64,000 nucleotides of DNA from Porticoccus sp964395715 (GCA_964395715.1 CAYNAU010000002.1:62001-126000); one strand, 5' to 3'; shown: positions 32,510 through 41,829, counted from the first letter of the stretch. The notes: a model not told the origin generated them from the letters alone. Translations and numbers: made by a program.

Positions 32510-34237
32510 GTGAAACAGGCTTTTCTCAAGTGGCTGTTTTTGTTTCTGTTATTCCCACTGCAGATTACGCTGGCGGTAGAGCCCGCAATTATTGACCAAA
32601 CGGCCCGATTTCACCCGCAGTTATCGACCAGGGGTATGGTGGTTTCTCAGGAAGCCCTGGCCAGTGCTGTAGGCGCAGATATTCTTAAACGGGGTGGTAA
32701 CGCTGTCGACGCTGCTGTCGCCACAGGTTTTGCCCTGGCTGTGACGCTACCCCAGGCAGGCAACCTTGGTGGTGGTGGTTTTATGCTGGTGCATCTGGCC
32801 AAAGAGAACCGTTCCCTGGCCATTGATTACCGGGAAATGGCTCCTGCTCTGGCCCGCCATGACATGTTCCTGGATAAGCAGGGGGCGGCGGATGCCAACC
32901 TATCACGTTTTAGCCATAAGGCGGCGGGTGTTCCCGGGACAGTAGCCGGCTTGCTCCATGCGCTGGATGTTTACGGCACCATGACCGTCGAGCAGGTATT
33001 GGCACCAGCGATACGGTTGGCAGAGGATGGTTTTGAAGTTTCTGACACACTGGCCTTTTCTCTGCAACAGGCAGCAGGTAGATTGGGTGCTGACCGGGCG
33101 TCGGCCGAATATTTCTTTCGTCCCGATGGCAGTCCGTTGCAGCGGGGTGATATCTGGCGTCAGGCCGACCTAGCTGTCACTCTGAGGCAGATTGCCAGTC
33201 AGGGTGTCGCTGGCTTCTATTCCGGAAAAACCGCTGAACTGATTGTCGGCGTGATGAAACGGGGTGGCGGGCTGATAACTGCAGACGATCTGGCCAATTA
33301 CCGCGTGCTGGAGCGTCAGCCCGTGCAGGGCAGTTATCGTGGTTACCACGTGATTTCAATGCCGCCACCCTCATCGGGAGGCGTTCACCTGATACAGATG
33401 CTCAATGTCCTTGAGGGATGGGACATGGCATCACTGGGCCACAACAGCGCGGCGTATCTGCACCGACTTCTGGAAACCATGCGCCGGGCTTATGCGGATC
33501 GCAGCCAATATCTTGGGGACCCCGATTTTTTCGATGTGCCGGTTTTGAAGCTGATCGATAAGACCTATGCAGAGAAGTTGAGGGTGAGTATAGATTTAGA
33601 GATGGCTACAGCCTCTGCAGATATTCAACCGGGGCAGTTGTTGCGTGAGGAAAGCCCGCAAACTACCCATTATTCTGTGATCGATCGCTGGGGCAACGTA
33701 GTGAGTAACACTTACACGCTGAACTTTTCCTATGGCAGTGGTATTTCAGTGGCTGGGGCCGGATTTTTGCTCAATAACGAAATGGATGATTTTTCTGCCA
33801 AGCCGGGTGTGCCCAATGCCTACGGTTTGTTGGGTGGTGAGGCCAACGCGATTCGCGGAGGAAAACGCCCGTTGTCCTCCATGACCCCAACTATTGTACT
33901 TAAGGATGGCGTACCGATACTGGCCACAGGCAGCCCGGGTGGCAGTACGATCATCACGGTGGTGTTGCAGAACATCCTGAATGTTATTGACTTCCAGATG
34001 AATATTGCTGAAGCGACGGCGGCACCCCGTATTCACCACCAATGGTGGCCGGACAGGCTTCAGTATGAACAGGGAATCAGTGCCGATACGCTCAAGCTGT
34101 TACAGAACATGGGGCACACCTTCAACGATACTCCCAGGGTGTTAGGCAAGATACAGGCTATTTCGCAGGAAAGTGGCAGGCAATATGGTGTGACAGACAA
34201 CCGCTGGCCGGGCGGGGCGGCAGTGGCAGTCGACTAG
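32510..34237 (+). CDS. ggt: Gamma-glutamyltransferase
   Basis: A 575-residue periplasmic Ntn-hydrolase that cleaves glutathione and transfers the gamma-glutamyl group. A signal peptide (WLFLFLLFPLQITLAVE) opens the protein. The self-cleavage nucleophile is T385 in QTTHYSVIDRWGNVVSNTYT, which becomes the N-terminus of the small subunit. The substrate-binding GSPGGSTIITVVLQNILNVI and RPLSSMTPTI segments are intact. The start is GTG 32510 with GGAG upstream. It converges on roxA, overlapping it by four bases at the stops. Confidence 0.96.
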   Translation: MKQAFLKWLFLFLLFPLQITLAVEPAIIDQTARFHPQLSTRGMVVSQEALASAVGADILKRGGNAVDAAVATGFALAVTLPQAGNLGGGGFMLVHLAKENRSLAIDYREMAPALARHDMFLDKQGAADANLSRFSHKAAGVPGTVAGLLHALDVYGTMTVEQVLAPAIRLAEDGFEVSDTLAFSLQQAAGRLGADRASAEYFFRPDGSPLQRGDIWRQADLAVTLRQIASQGVAGFYSGKTAELIVGVMKRGGGLITADDLANYRVLERQPVQGSYRGYHVISMPPPSSGGVHLIQMLNVLEGWDMASLGHNSAAYLHRLLETMRRAYADRSQYLGDPDFFDVPVLKLIDKTYAEKLRVSIDLEMATASADIQPGQLLREESPQTTHYSVIDRWGNVVSNTYTLNFSYGSGISVAGAGFLLNNEMDDFSAKPGVPNAYGLLGGEANAIRGGKRPLSSMTPTIVLKDGVPILATGSPGGSTIITVVLQNILNVIDFQMNIAEATAAPRIHHQWWPDRLQYEQGISADTLKLLQNMGHTFNDTPRVLGKIQAISQESGRQYGVTDNRWPGGAAVAVD

Positions 34238-35175
34238 CTTGATGAATCTACAGGCTGGCCATTGAGATATTGGTTGCCGTTAATGATGGCGCTGCGCTTC
34301 TCTTCGAACTCATCGACAAGCTCAGGGTACTTGGGTGAAGTCATGTACCGGGCAAACCAGTCAGCGAGCAGTGCTTTATCGTTACTTAGTGCTTGCAGCA
34401 TTCCCTGAATTTGCTCAATGAACAGCGGGTCTATCTGTTCCCCTGCCATCTCGGGTCTCAGGGGTGGGTCCCGGTAATAGGTGGAATCGCCCTGGGTCAT
34501 CAATTCGGTAGCCAGGTCACCAAGAATTTCTGCCAGGGTGGGTGCACGAAAGCCCACGGAATAGGTGAGGCAATCGTTTACAGCGATACCAAAGTGGGCA
34601 ATTTGGGGTGGCAGGTAGAGCATATCCCCTGGATTCAGTACCCACTCATCGGTCTTGGTGAACTCTTTCAGAATCCGCAGAGATGTCTCGTTGAGTATCG
34701 GCGTATGCTGATCACAGATCTGACCAATTTGCCAGTGACGCTGGCCTTGAGCCTGTAACAGGAAGACATCGTAAAAGTCGAAATGCGGTCCAACGCTACC
34801 ACCAACGGGAGCATAGCTGACCATAATGTCATCCAGACGCCAGGGGGGCAGGAAGTGAAAATGCTCAAGCAGAGCAGCCACTTCCGGCACCCAGAGATCA
34901 ACCGCCTGCACCAGTAATGTCCAGTGGCTCTCAGGAAGTTGCTCAAACTGTTTTTCAGTAAAGGGGCCACAGATTAATTCCCAGGGCGACTTTTTCCCGG
35001 CTTCGACCACGATGCGTGATTCGACATCATCTTCCAGGGCCAGGCCCGCCAATTCATCCGGGTTGATGGGTGACCGGAAACCAGGCAGTGCTCCGCGCAC
35101 CAATAAGGGTTTTTTCTGCCAGTAGTCGCGTAGAAAAACCTCCGCTGAGATATCACCCAGTATGGACCCCGACAT
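34234..35175 (-). CDS. roxA: Ribosomal protein uL16 arginine hydroxylase-like JmjC/cupin protein
   Basis: A 313-residue Fe(II)/2-oxoglutarate oxygenase of the YcfD/RoxA family, which hydroxylates an arginine of ribosomal protein L16. The iron ligands are H131 and D133 in GPHFDFYDVF and H194 in PPQIAHFGIAV. YWQKKPLLVRGALPGF at the start is typical. It is shorter than E. coli YcfD (about 373), the difference lying in the C-terminal winged-helix part. It follows purB by 17 bases at the end of the rluE-to-roxA set, the order I recall in Pseudomonas. Confidence 0.88.
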   Translation of the reverse strand: MSGSILGDISAEVFLRDYWQKKPLLVRGALPGFRSPINPDELAGLALEDDVESRIVVEAGKKSPWELICGPFTEKQFEQLPESHWTLLVQAVDLWVPEVAALLEHFHFLPPWRLDDIMVSYAPVGGSVGPHFDFYDVFLLQAQGQRHWQIGQICDQHTPILNETSLRILKEFTKTDEWVLNPGDMLYLPPQIAHFGIAVNDCLTYSVGFRAPTLAEILGDLATELMTQGDSTYYRDPPLRPEMAGEQIDPLFIEQIQGMLQALSNDKALLADWFARYMTSPKYPELVDEFEEKRSAIINGNQYLNGQPVDSSS

Positions 35176-35192
35176 GAAACGATCTTCCCTGA

Positions 35193-36560
35193 TCAGAGTG
35201 CTTTGGCCTGCTCAATGGCGTTGCCAATGTAGGAGGCTGGTGTCAGTTGTCGCAATTCGGCTTTAGCCGACTCGGGAATCTCCAGGGTCTCGATAAATGC
35301 CTGGATGGTCTCTCTGGTAATAGCCTGACCCCGTGTCAACGCCTTGAGTTTTTCATAGGGCTCGGGAATGTTGTAGCGGCGCATCACTGTCTGTACCGGT
35401 TCCGCGAGGACTTCCCAGGCATTGTCCAGATCCTCTGCCAGGCGTTGCTGGTTGAGTTCCAGTTTACTGATACCCTTGAGTGTGGACTGGTAGGCAATGG
35501 AGCTGTAGCCAAAGCCGACACCCATGTTCCTCAGCACGGTAGAATCGGTGAGGTCCCGCTGCCAGCGAGAGATGGGAAGTTTCTGGGCCAGGTGGCCAAA
35601 TACAGCGTTGGCGATACCCAGGTTGCCTTCGGAGTTTTCGAAATCGATGGGGTTCACTTTGTGGGGCATCGTTGACGAGCCCACTTCCCCGGCAATGGTT
35701 TTCTGCTTGAAGTACCCCAGAGAAATGTAACCCCAGATATCGCGGTTAAAGTCGATCAGTATGGTATTGAGGCGGGCTATGGCATCAAACAGTTCGGCAA
35801 TGTAGTCGTGTGGCTCAATCTGGGTCGTGTAGGGATTCCAGCTTAAGCCCAGACCGGTGATAAATGTCTCGGCATTGGCAGCCCAGTCAATATCGGGATA
35901 GGCGGACAGGTGGGCGTTATAGTTGCCCACAGCACCGTTGATCTTGCCCAGCAGTTCCACCCCGGCAATCTGCTCGATCTGACGATTGAGGCGGTAGGCG
36001 ACATTGGCCATCTCCTTGCCGACAGTGGTGGGGGAGGCCGTTTGGCCGTGGGTGCGCGACAACATGGGCACGTCGGCAAATTGGTGAGCCAGCGAGGAAA
36101 TCTGACGTGCAACCTCCCGCAATTCCGGTAGCAACACCTGGTCGCGCCCCTCCTTCAGCATCAGGGCGTGAGAGAGGTTGTTGATATCTTCCGAGGTGCA
36201 GGCGAAGTGGACGAACTCGCTAATGGCATTCAACTCTGGCACATCGGCAATGTATTCCTTAATAAAATATTCCACCGCTTTAACATCGTGGTTGGTGGTT
36301 TTTTCGATCTCCTTGATGCGTGAGGCCTGTTGCTCATCAAACTCTGCCAACAGCTTGTCCAGCTTGTTGTTGGCCGCCTCGGAGAGTGCCGGAACTTCGG
36401 CAATACCCGGATGGGACGCCAGCTGCTGCAACCAGCGAACCTCCACCATCACACGGTATTTGATCAGCCCGAATTCACTGAAGGCTGTGCGCAATGTGGA
36501 CGTTTTGCTGCCGTAGCGGCCATCGATAGGTGAAATTGCAGTCAGGCTGGATAGATTCAT
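35193..36560 (-). CDS. purB: Adenylosuccinate lyase
   Basis: A 455-residue fumarase-superfamily enzyme acting twice in purine synthesis, on SAICAR and on adenylosuccinate. It begins MNLSSLTAISPIDGRYG. The active-site segments are HFACTSEDINNLSHALML and LSRTHGQTASPTTVGKEMAN. The flexible signature loop is SSTMPHKVNPIDFENSEGN. The start is ATG 36560; a longer frame adds three codons. It lies in the operon after hflD (79 bases) and before roxA (17 bases). Confidence 0.97.
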   Translation of the reverse strand: MNLSSLTAISPIDGRYGSKTSTLRTAFSEFGLIKYRVMVEVRWLQQLASHPGIAEVPALSEAANNKLDKLLAEFDEQQASRIKEIEKTTNHDVKAVEYFIKEYIADVPELNAISEFVHFACTSEDINNLSHALMLKEGRDQVLLPELREVARQISSLAHQFADVPMLSRTHGQTASPTTVGKEMANVAYRLNRQIEQIAGVELLGKINGAVGNYNAHLSAYPDIDWAANAETFITGLGLSWNPYTTQIEPHDYIAELFDAIARLNTILIDFNRDIWGYISLGYFKQKTIAGEVGSSTMPHKVNPIDFENSEGNLGIANAVFGHLAQKLPISRWQRDLTDSTVLRNMGVGFGYSSIAYQSTLKGISKLELNQQRLAEDLDNAWEVLAEPVQTVMRRYNIPEPYEKLKALTRGQAITRETIQAFIETLEIPESAKAELRQLTPASYIGNAIEQAKAL

Positions 36561-36639
36561 GGGTAACAACTTGAATGTGGCGAAGAAAGGCGCGAATTTT
36601 AACCGAATAGCAGGGTTTTTTCAGGTAAAAATTGCCTGC

Positions 36640-37287
36640 TTACTGCCGGGGTTCGCTGCTTTCCTGCTGCAGTAGCCGCAATTGTTGCAATAGCTGCTGG
36701 CGGTTAAAAATCAGGTGCCTGCGACGCCCACCCAGTTGATGCCAGAGCACAGCTGCCCTGATGCCGGCAAACAGCAGGCAACGCACCCGCTGGGCAATTG
36801 CTTCCTGTTGCAGGTAGCCGGCATAACCATTGACCTGTATGCGGTAGCGGAAAGTGCTGATAGTGTCCTGATAAACCTGTGCCAGGTTGGCGATCACATT
36901 ACTGTGGCTGGAAGCACCAAAGTGTTCAGCCTGCCTTCCCGCTTGTTGCAGGCGTTCGCCAATGACATTCAGCATGGTTTTCTTGCCGCGCAATTTGTTG
37001 GCGAGATAAATCACACCGACCACATAGCGCAGTGTATCCGGTTGGTGGTTGCGGGATTGGAGGGTAATCAGCTCCTGCATGGATTCAATGCCCAACTGCA
37101 GGTTGGACAAATTGCCAAACACCGCTTCGGTGTTCTCTGGGTTCTGTTGAAACAGGCTGTCGATACAGACGCTGAATCGATCTGAAGGCACTGATCCCGT
37201 TTTGGCGAGGGTTTCCACGAGCTGGCAGGCCTGGAATACCCCGGCGAGAGCAATGACCTGGTCGTGATCGGGTTTGCTGAAAAACAT
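36640..37287 (-). CDS. hflD: HflD, lysogenization regulator homolog
   Basis: A 215-residue, mostly helical, membrane-associated protein. In E. coli HflD binds the lambda CII activator; the native role is unclear. It begins MFFSKPDHDQVIALAGVFQACQ, with further conserved LQLGIESMQELI and GVIYLANKLRGKK segments. ATG 37287 overlaps the mnmA stop (ATGA), so translation is coupled. The mnmA-hflD-purB order is widely conserved in gammaproteobacteria and supports the call. Confidence 0.93.
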   Translation of the reverse strand: MFFSKPDHDQVIALAGVFQACQLVETLAKTGSVPSDRFSVCIDSLFQQNPENTEAVFGNLSNLQLGIESMQELITLQSRNHQPDTLRYVVGVIYLANKLRGKKTMLNVIGERLQQAGRQAEHFGASSHSNVIANLAQVYQDTISTFRYRIQVNGYAGYLQQEAIAQRVRCLLFAGIRAAVLWHQLGGRRRHLIFNRQQLLQQLRLLQQESSEPRQ

Positions 37288-38384
37288 CAGGGGGCCTCCT
37301 GCCAGGCGCGTTCGATGACACCGCCGCCCAGGCATGTTTCGCCATCATAAAATACCACTGACTGACCCGGTGTCACCGCCCGCTGAGGTACTTCGAAGCA
37401 TACCTCGACACCATGGGCAGAGAGACTAACTGTGCAGGACTGATCCGGCTGGCGGTAGCGGGTTTTTGCGTGGCAGTGCAGCTCGCAATCGGTGGGTGTG
37501 CCGTTAATCCAGTGGATATCCCGGGCGCTCAGGCGATTGGAGAAAAGAAGAGGGTGGTCGCTACCCTGTGCTGCGATAAGGACATTGCGTTCCAGATCCT
37601 TGCCCACCACATACCAGGGGGCGTCTGTGGCATCCTGCCTGCCACCGATACCTAGGCCCTGCCGCTGACCGAGAGTGTGGTACATAAGACCGTGATGCTG
37701 GCCGATAACCTTGCCTTCCGGGGTTTCAATATTACCCGGCTGGGCTGGCAGGTACTGTTCCAGAAAATCCTTGAAGCGACGTTCGCCGATAAAACAGATA
37801 CCGGTGGAGTCTTTCTTTTTGGCTGTGGCCAGCCCGTGTTCCTCAGCAATGGCGCGTACCTGGGGCTTTTCCATTTCCCCTATGGGGAACAGGGATTTTT
37901 TGAATGCATCCTCGCTGACAGCATGCAAGAAGTAACTCTGGTCCTTGTTATTATCCAACCCCTTCAACAGATAGGTGTGATTGTCTTTATCCATTCGGCG
38001 CACATAGTGGCCGGTGGCAATGGCATCAGCGCCGAGTATTTGTGCATACTCAAGAAAGACTTTGAACTTGATCTCCCGGTTACAGAGAATGTCGGGATTG
38101 GGTGTGCGCCCGGCTCGATATTCAGCGAGAAAATACTCGAATACATTATCCCAGTATTCGGCGGCGAAGTTGGCCGTGTGCAGGGGAATGCCCAGTTTGT
38201 CGGCTACCAGTTGGGCATCGGCCAGATCCTGGCGAGCAGTGCAATACTCCGTACCATCATCCTCATCCCAGTTTTTCATAAACAGTCCCTGCACGTGATA
38301 ACCCTGCTGCTGTAACAACAGGGCAGTAACGGAGGAGTCGACGCCGCCGGACATACCGACAATGACTGTTTGAGATGTGTTCAT
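37287..38384 (-). CDS. mnmA: tRNA-specific 2-thiouridylase MnmA
   Basis: A 365-residue enzyme that adds sulfur to uridine 34 of tRNA Lys, Glu and Gln. The ATP pyrophosphatase loop is GMSGGVDSSVTALLL. The catalytic nucleophile is C101 in PNPDILCNREIKFK and the persulfide cysteine C197 in STGICFIGERRF. Length is close to E. coli MnmA (368). It is 13 bases after nudJ and overlaps hflD at the stop. Confidence 0.97.
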   Translation of the reverse strand: MNTSQTVIVGMSGGVDSSVTALLLQQQGYHVQGLFMKNWDEDDGTEYCTARQDLADAQLVADKLGIPLHTANFAAEYWDNVFEYFLAEYRAGRTPNPDILCNREIKFKVFLEYAQILGADAIATGHYVRRMDKDNHTYLLKGLDNNKDQSYFLHAVSEDAFKKSLFPIGEMEKPQVRAIAEEHGLATAKKKDSTGICFIGERRFKDFLEQYLPAQPGNIETPEGKVIGQHHGLMYHTLGQRQGLGIGGRQDATDAPWYVVGKDLERNVLIAAQGSDHPLLFSNRLSARDIHWINGTPTDCELHCHAKTRYRQPDQSCTVSLSAHGVEVCFEVPQRAVTPGQSVVFYDGETCLGGGVIERAWQEAP

Positions 38385-38397
38385 AGGGTGGCGGATT

Positions 38398-38844
38398 CTA
38401 CCGGGGAGTTTTCAGTATATCCAATGGATAAAGTGGGCCATGGGTATAGTCATTGATCGCCTGCATCACCATGGGGCTTCGCAGGCTGCGCTCATTTTGT
38501 AGTATTTCTTCATAACTGAGCCAGAGAGCTTCTTCAATATCACTATCAAGGGTGACGTCTGGATCAAATACCAGCGCATCGGCGGCGATCGCCAACCGGT
38601 AGTAGGTGATGCCGTTGTTAGGAGATAAGTAAGTGGTGAAACTGACCAGGGCGGTGGGGCAAACATGCCAGCCTGTTTCCTCAAGGGTTTCCCGAACGGC
38701 CGCTTCCAGCGGTGTTTCCCCAGGCTCAACATGCCCGGCAGGTTGGTTTAACACACTTTTCTGATTGCTGATTTCCCTAACCAGCAAAAACTTATCGTCG
38801 CGTTTCACGACAGTCGCTACGGTTAAATGGATGCGGTCAGGCAT
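38398..38844 (-). CDS. nudJ: Nudix phosphatase, NudJ type
   Basis: A 148-residue Nudix hydrolase. The full Nudix box GX5EX7REUXEEXGU is present, from GHVEPGETP to RETLEETGW. E. coli NudJ (153 residues) lies between rluE and mnmA, exactly as here, and hydrolyses thiamine pyrimidine pyrophosphate and nucleoside tri- and diphosphates. Synteny therefore supports the symbol; the sequence alone would only say Nudix. Its start overlaps the rluE stop by 8 bases. Confidence 0.88.
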   Translation of the reverse strand: MPDRIHLTVATVVKRDDKFLLVREISNQKSVLNQPAGHVEPGETPLEAAVRETLEETGWHVCPTALVSFTTYLSPNNGITYYRLAIAADALVFDPDVTLDSDIEEALWLSYEEILQNERSLRSPMVMQAINDYTHGPLYPLDILKTPR

Positions 38845-39445
38845 GAGGTTTTTTCTTCCAGATTCTGGCAGGTGCAGATTTGTTGGCAGGGAGATTGACG
38901 GCTTCCTCTCTCCAGTCGCCGGGCTGAAGATTACCCAGAGACCAGGGACCTATAGCTGTGCGTACCAGCCGCAGTGTTGGGTAGCCGACAGCAGCAGTCA
39001 TACGCCTGACCTGGCGGTTACGGCCCTCGGTAATTTTCAGCTCAATCCAGCAGGTGGGTAGATTCTTCCGTTCCCTGATAGGTGGAAACCGGCTCCAGAT
39101 ATCAGGATCCGGGATACGTTTGACCTGTGCACGCCTCGTTGGACCGTCTTTTAGATTCACGCCAAAACGCAGGTTTGCCAGTGCCTCTTCTGTAATATTC
39201 CCCTCCACCTGGGCGATGTAGGTTTTCGTCATTTTATGCCTGGGGTCGCTGATCCTGGCCTGTAAGGGGCCGCTGTCTGTCAGCAGCAACAGGCCTTCTG
39301 AATCTTGGTCGAGTCGGCCTGCCGGGTAGATGCTTTTGTTTTTGATATAGCCAGCTAAACCATGGTGGCCATCCAGGTCGGTAAATTGGCTCAGAACACC
39401 ATAGGGCTTGTTGAACAACAATATTTTGGCGCTTATTTGATCCAT
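38837..39445 (-). CDS. rluE: 23S rRNA pseudouridine synthase RluE
   Basis: A 202-residue RsuA-family enzyme without an S4 domain, modifying U2457 of 23S rRNA in E. coli. The catalytic Asp is in YPAGRLDQDSEGLLLLT. Other marks are LLFNKPYGVLSQF at the N-terminus and ITEGRNRQVRRMTAAVG near the C-terminus. It is the first gene of the minus-strand set rluE-nudJ-mnmA-hflD-purB-roxA, divergent from icd across 172 bases. Confidence 0.94.
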   Translation of the reverse strand: MDQISAKILLFNKPYGVLSQFTDLDGHHGLAGYIKNKSIYPAGRLDQDSEGLLLLTDSGPLQARISDPRHKMTKTYIAQVEGNITEEALANLRFGVNLKDGPTRRAQVKRIPDPDIWSRFPPIRERKNLPTCWIELKITEGRNRQVRRMTAAVGYPTLRLVRTAIGPWSLGNLQPGDWREEAVNLPANKSAPARIWKKKPHA

Positions 39446-39617
39446 ATGTTTTTTAGCAGAAATATGCCCGTAATTCGTGTAAATCAGCTACAAGAGCAGG
39501 TGCGTTTATGGTAGCATCCCTCGCGAATACTGAAGTGTACAACGATAATAGAAAAATCATCGTTACCTGTTACAGACGCACTAGAAACAAACGCACTAGC
39601 TACCTATGGAGCCAACA

Positions 39618-40871
39618 ATGGGATATCAGCACATCCAGATACCAACTGATGGTGAAAAAATTACTGTCAATAGCGATTTCTCTCTCAACGTCCCCAGCAA
39701 CCCAATTATTCCCTACATCGAAGGCGATGGCATCGGTGTAGACATTACTCCAGTCATGATCAAAGTTATCGATGCAGCCGTTGCAAAAGCCTATGGCGGC
39801 AGCAAGAAAATTTCGTGGATGGAAGTCTACTGTGGTGAAAAAGCAGCGGAAACCTACGATGGTGACTGGTTCCCTGCAGAAACACTTGACGCCATTAAAG
39901 AATACAGTGTTTCAATCAAGGGCCCCCTGACCACGCCGGTAGGTGGTGGCTTCCGTTCCCTGAACGTGGCTCTGCGCCAGGAGCTGGACCTGTATGTCTG
40001 CCAGCGTCCCGTTCGCTGGTTTGAGGGTGTTCCGTCCCCTGTTAAAGAACCGGGCAAGGTTGATATGTGTATCTTCCGTGAGAACTCAGAGGATATCTAC
40101 GCAGGTATCGAATGGCGTGCTGGCACAGATGAAGCAAAGAAAGTCATCGATTTCATGCGCAATGAAATGGGCGTAACAAAGATCCGTTTTCCGGAAGATT
40201 GTGGCATCGGTGTCAAGCCAGTTTCCAAAGAGGGTACCAAGCGCCTGGTGACGAAAGCGATCCAATACGCCATAGACCAAGATAAAGACTCCGTTACCCT
40301 TGTGCACAAAGGTAACATCATGAAATTCACCGAGGGTGCATTCTGTGACTGGGGTTATGAGGTTGCCAAGGAAGAATTTGGCGCACAACCACTGGATGGC
40401 GGTCCCTGGCAGGTAATAAAAAACCCCAATACTGGCAAAGACATAGTTATCAAGGATGTAATTGCTGATGCCATGCTGCAACAGATCCTCCTGCGTCCCG
40501 CAGAGTACGATGTTATCGCCACTCTGAACCTGAATGGCGATTACCTCTCTGATGCGCTGGCAGCGCAAGTTGGCGGTATCGGTATCGCACCGGGTGCTAA
40601 CCTGTCTGATGACATTGCTATTTTTGAAGCCACACACGGTACCGCACCGAAATATGCTGGCCAGGATAAAGTGAACCCCGGTTCTCTGATCCTGTCAGCT
40701 GAAATGATGCTGCGCCACCTTGGCTGGAATGAAGCAGCTGACCTTGTTGTGAAAGGTATGGAAGGCGCGATTTCAGAAAAAACTGTTACCTATGACTTCG
40801 AGCGCTTGATGGATGGTGCGAAACTGTTGTCATGTTCTCAGTTTGGCGATGCCATGATTGCGAAGATGTAA
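39618..40871 (+). CDS. icd: Isocitrate dehydrogenase (NADP)
   Basis: A 417-residue TCA-cycle enzyme making 2-oxoglutarate. The phosphorylation-loop serine targeted by AceK in E. coli aligns with GGFRSLNVALRQELD. IFRENSEDIYAGIEW, VTLVHKGNIMKFTEGAF and EATHGTAPKYAGQDKVNPGS are intact. Length matches E. coli Icd (416). I chose ATG 39618 (MGYQHIQIP) because GGAG precedes it and the Pseudomonas protein begins likewise; ATG 39606 is an alternative. A strong terminator follows. It competes with AceA for isocitrate. Confidence 0.97.
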   Translation: MGYQHIQIPTDGEKITVNSDFSLNVPSNPIIPYIEGDGIGVDITPVMIKVIDAAVAKAYGGSKKISWMEVYCGEKAAETYDGDWFPAETLDAIKEYSVSIKGPLTTPVGGGFRSLNVALRQELDLYVCQRPVRWFEGVPSPVKEPGKVDMCIFRENSEDIYAGIEWRAGTDEAKKVIDFMRNEMGVTKIRFPEDCGIGVKPVSKEGTKRLVTKAIQYAIDQDKDSVTLVHKGNIMKFTEGAFCDWGYEVAKEEFGAQPLDGGPWQVIKNPNTGKDIVIKDVIADAMLQQILLRPAEYDVIATLNLNGDYLSDALAAQVGGIGIAPGANLSDDIAIFEATHGTAPKYAGQDKVNPGSLILSAEMMLRHLGWNEAADLVVKGMEGAISEKTVTYDFERLMDGAKLLSCSQFGDAMIAKM

Positions 40872-40888
40872 CAACTGTTACCTCCATT

Positions 40889-40926
40889 AAAAAACCCCTG
40901 TTTCGAAAAGAAACAGGGGTTTTTTT
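40889..40926. terminator. Rho-independent terminator after icd
   Basis: The 10-bp stem ACCCCTGTTT / AAACAGGGGT (40894-40903 with 40911-40920) has a 7-base loop, flanked by A-rich and T6 runs. It also suits the minus-strand cspD gene ending at 40942. Confidence 0.92.
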
Positions 40927-40941
40927 GTGACTATAGAGTCA

Positions 40942-41214
40942 CTAACTATGTTCACTTTCCTGCTCGGCTATGGAGTCAGTCACTGATTCCGCACCTTCAT
41001 CACTGCCGTTGTCTGTTGGCACAATATTGGTCGCATGCAGTCCTTTTTGTCCTTCAACGAGGTCGTATGAGACCTCCTGGCCTGCTTTAAGTGTTTTGTA
41101 TCCATCCATATTGATGGCGGAGTAGTGGGCAAAAATATCACTTGCCCCATCTGAAGATAGAATAAATCCGTATCCTTTGGCGTTGTTGAACCACTTGACT
41201 GTACCTGACGGCAT
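40942..41214 (-). CDS. cspD: Cold-shock domain protein CspD
   Basis: A 90-residue protein with one cold-shock domain (residues 1-68). GTVKWFNNAKGYGFI and DIFAHYSAI contain the RNP1- and RNP2-like nucleic-acid motifs. A 20-residue acidic tail (DNGSDEGAESVTD) sets it apart from CspA. E. coli CspD is a stationary-phase inhibitor of replication and is encoded beside clpS, as here. It is divergent from clpS with a 222-base gap. Confidence 0.94.
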   Translation of the reverse strand: MPSGTVKWFNNAKGYGFILSSDGASDIFAHYSAINMDGYKTLKAGQEVSYDLVEGQKGLHATNIVPTDNGSDEGAESVTDSIAEQESEHS

Positions 41215-41336
41215 ATTAGAACCCCTTGCTGGACTTTCTAGTTATTAAATTTGCCCTGCTAACAACCGATAACTAATGTGATCGGATTGCCACTTTTGAT
41301 GGATATTTTTTACCCAAACCGATTTTCTATAACTTA

Positions 41337-41368
41337 TTAGGGTCTAAGTCAAGGTGAACAGACCCTAA
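41337..41368. repeat. Inverted repeat in the cspD-clpS gap
   Basis: TTAGGGTCT (41337-41345) and AGACCCTAA (41360-41368) form a perfect 9-bp stem with a 14-base loop. An A-run follows on plus. The A-run is on the wrong side for a plus-strand terminator, and no T-run follows on minus. A regulator site or 5' leader structure for clpS, 69 bases before the start, is more likely. The rest of the 222-base gap is AT-rich with nothing else convincing. Confidence 0.5.
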
Positions 41369-41436
41369 AAAAAGCACACAAAAAAGTTGTTATCAGTAGA
41401 ATTGGGGTTGAAAAAGGGTATTAGAATGTAAGATAG

Positions 41437-41829
41437 ATGGAAGAGATTTTAGAACACAACGTAACTATGAGTTTAGACATTCGATTGAGTAACAATAGTG
41501 GCGAGGATCAATGGCAACACGCGGGTGAAGCTGTTGTCGAAGAGACACGGCCAGAGCTCAAGAGGCCACGCCGGTACAGGGTTGTACTGTTTAACGACGA
41601 CTTTACACCGATGGAGTTTGTGGTTGAGCTGTTGGAAGTCTTCTTTGGAATGAACCGGGAGGCTGCAACTCGCGTAATGCTTAAAGTACACATGGAAGGT
41701 AAGGCAGTTTGTGGTGTCTACACTAAAGATGTGGCGGAAACAAAAGTAGCTCAGGTTAACCAATATGCAAGGGACAATGAACATCCCTTGCTCTGTGAAA
41801 CAGAACCTGAGGCAGATGATGATCTCTAA
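41437..41829 (+). CDS. clpS: ClpS, N-degron adaptor of ClpAP
   Basis: A 130-residue adaptor that binds N-terminal Leu, Phe, Tyr or Trp and delivers proteins to ClpAP. The core begins at YRVVLFNDDFTPMEFVVELL, including the Asn-Asp-Asp that contacts the degron, and continues with VMLKVHMEGKAVCGVYTKDVA, which carries the pocket His. The N-terminal arm needed for delivery is present. The start is uncertain, ATG 41437 or 41467, since neither has a clear ribosome site. clpA follows after 25 bases. Confidence 0.95.
   Translation: MEEILEHNVTMSLDIRLSNNSGEDQWQHAGEAVVEETRPELKRPRRYRVVLFNDDFTPMEFVVELLEVFFGMNREAATRVMLKVHMEGKAVCGVYTKDVAETKVAQVNQYARDNEHPLLCETEPEADDDL

Noticed and set aside
41246..41272. Sigma-28-like sequence TAAATTTG-N11-ACCGATAA on plus before clpS
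   Set aside because: It matches 13 of 16 positions, but clpS is not a flagellar gene and the site is in an AT-rich gap where such matches arise by chance.
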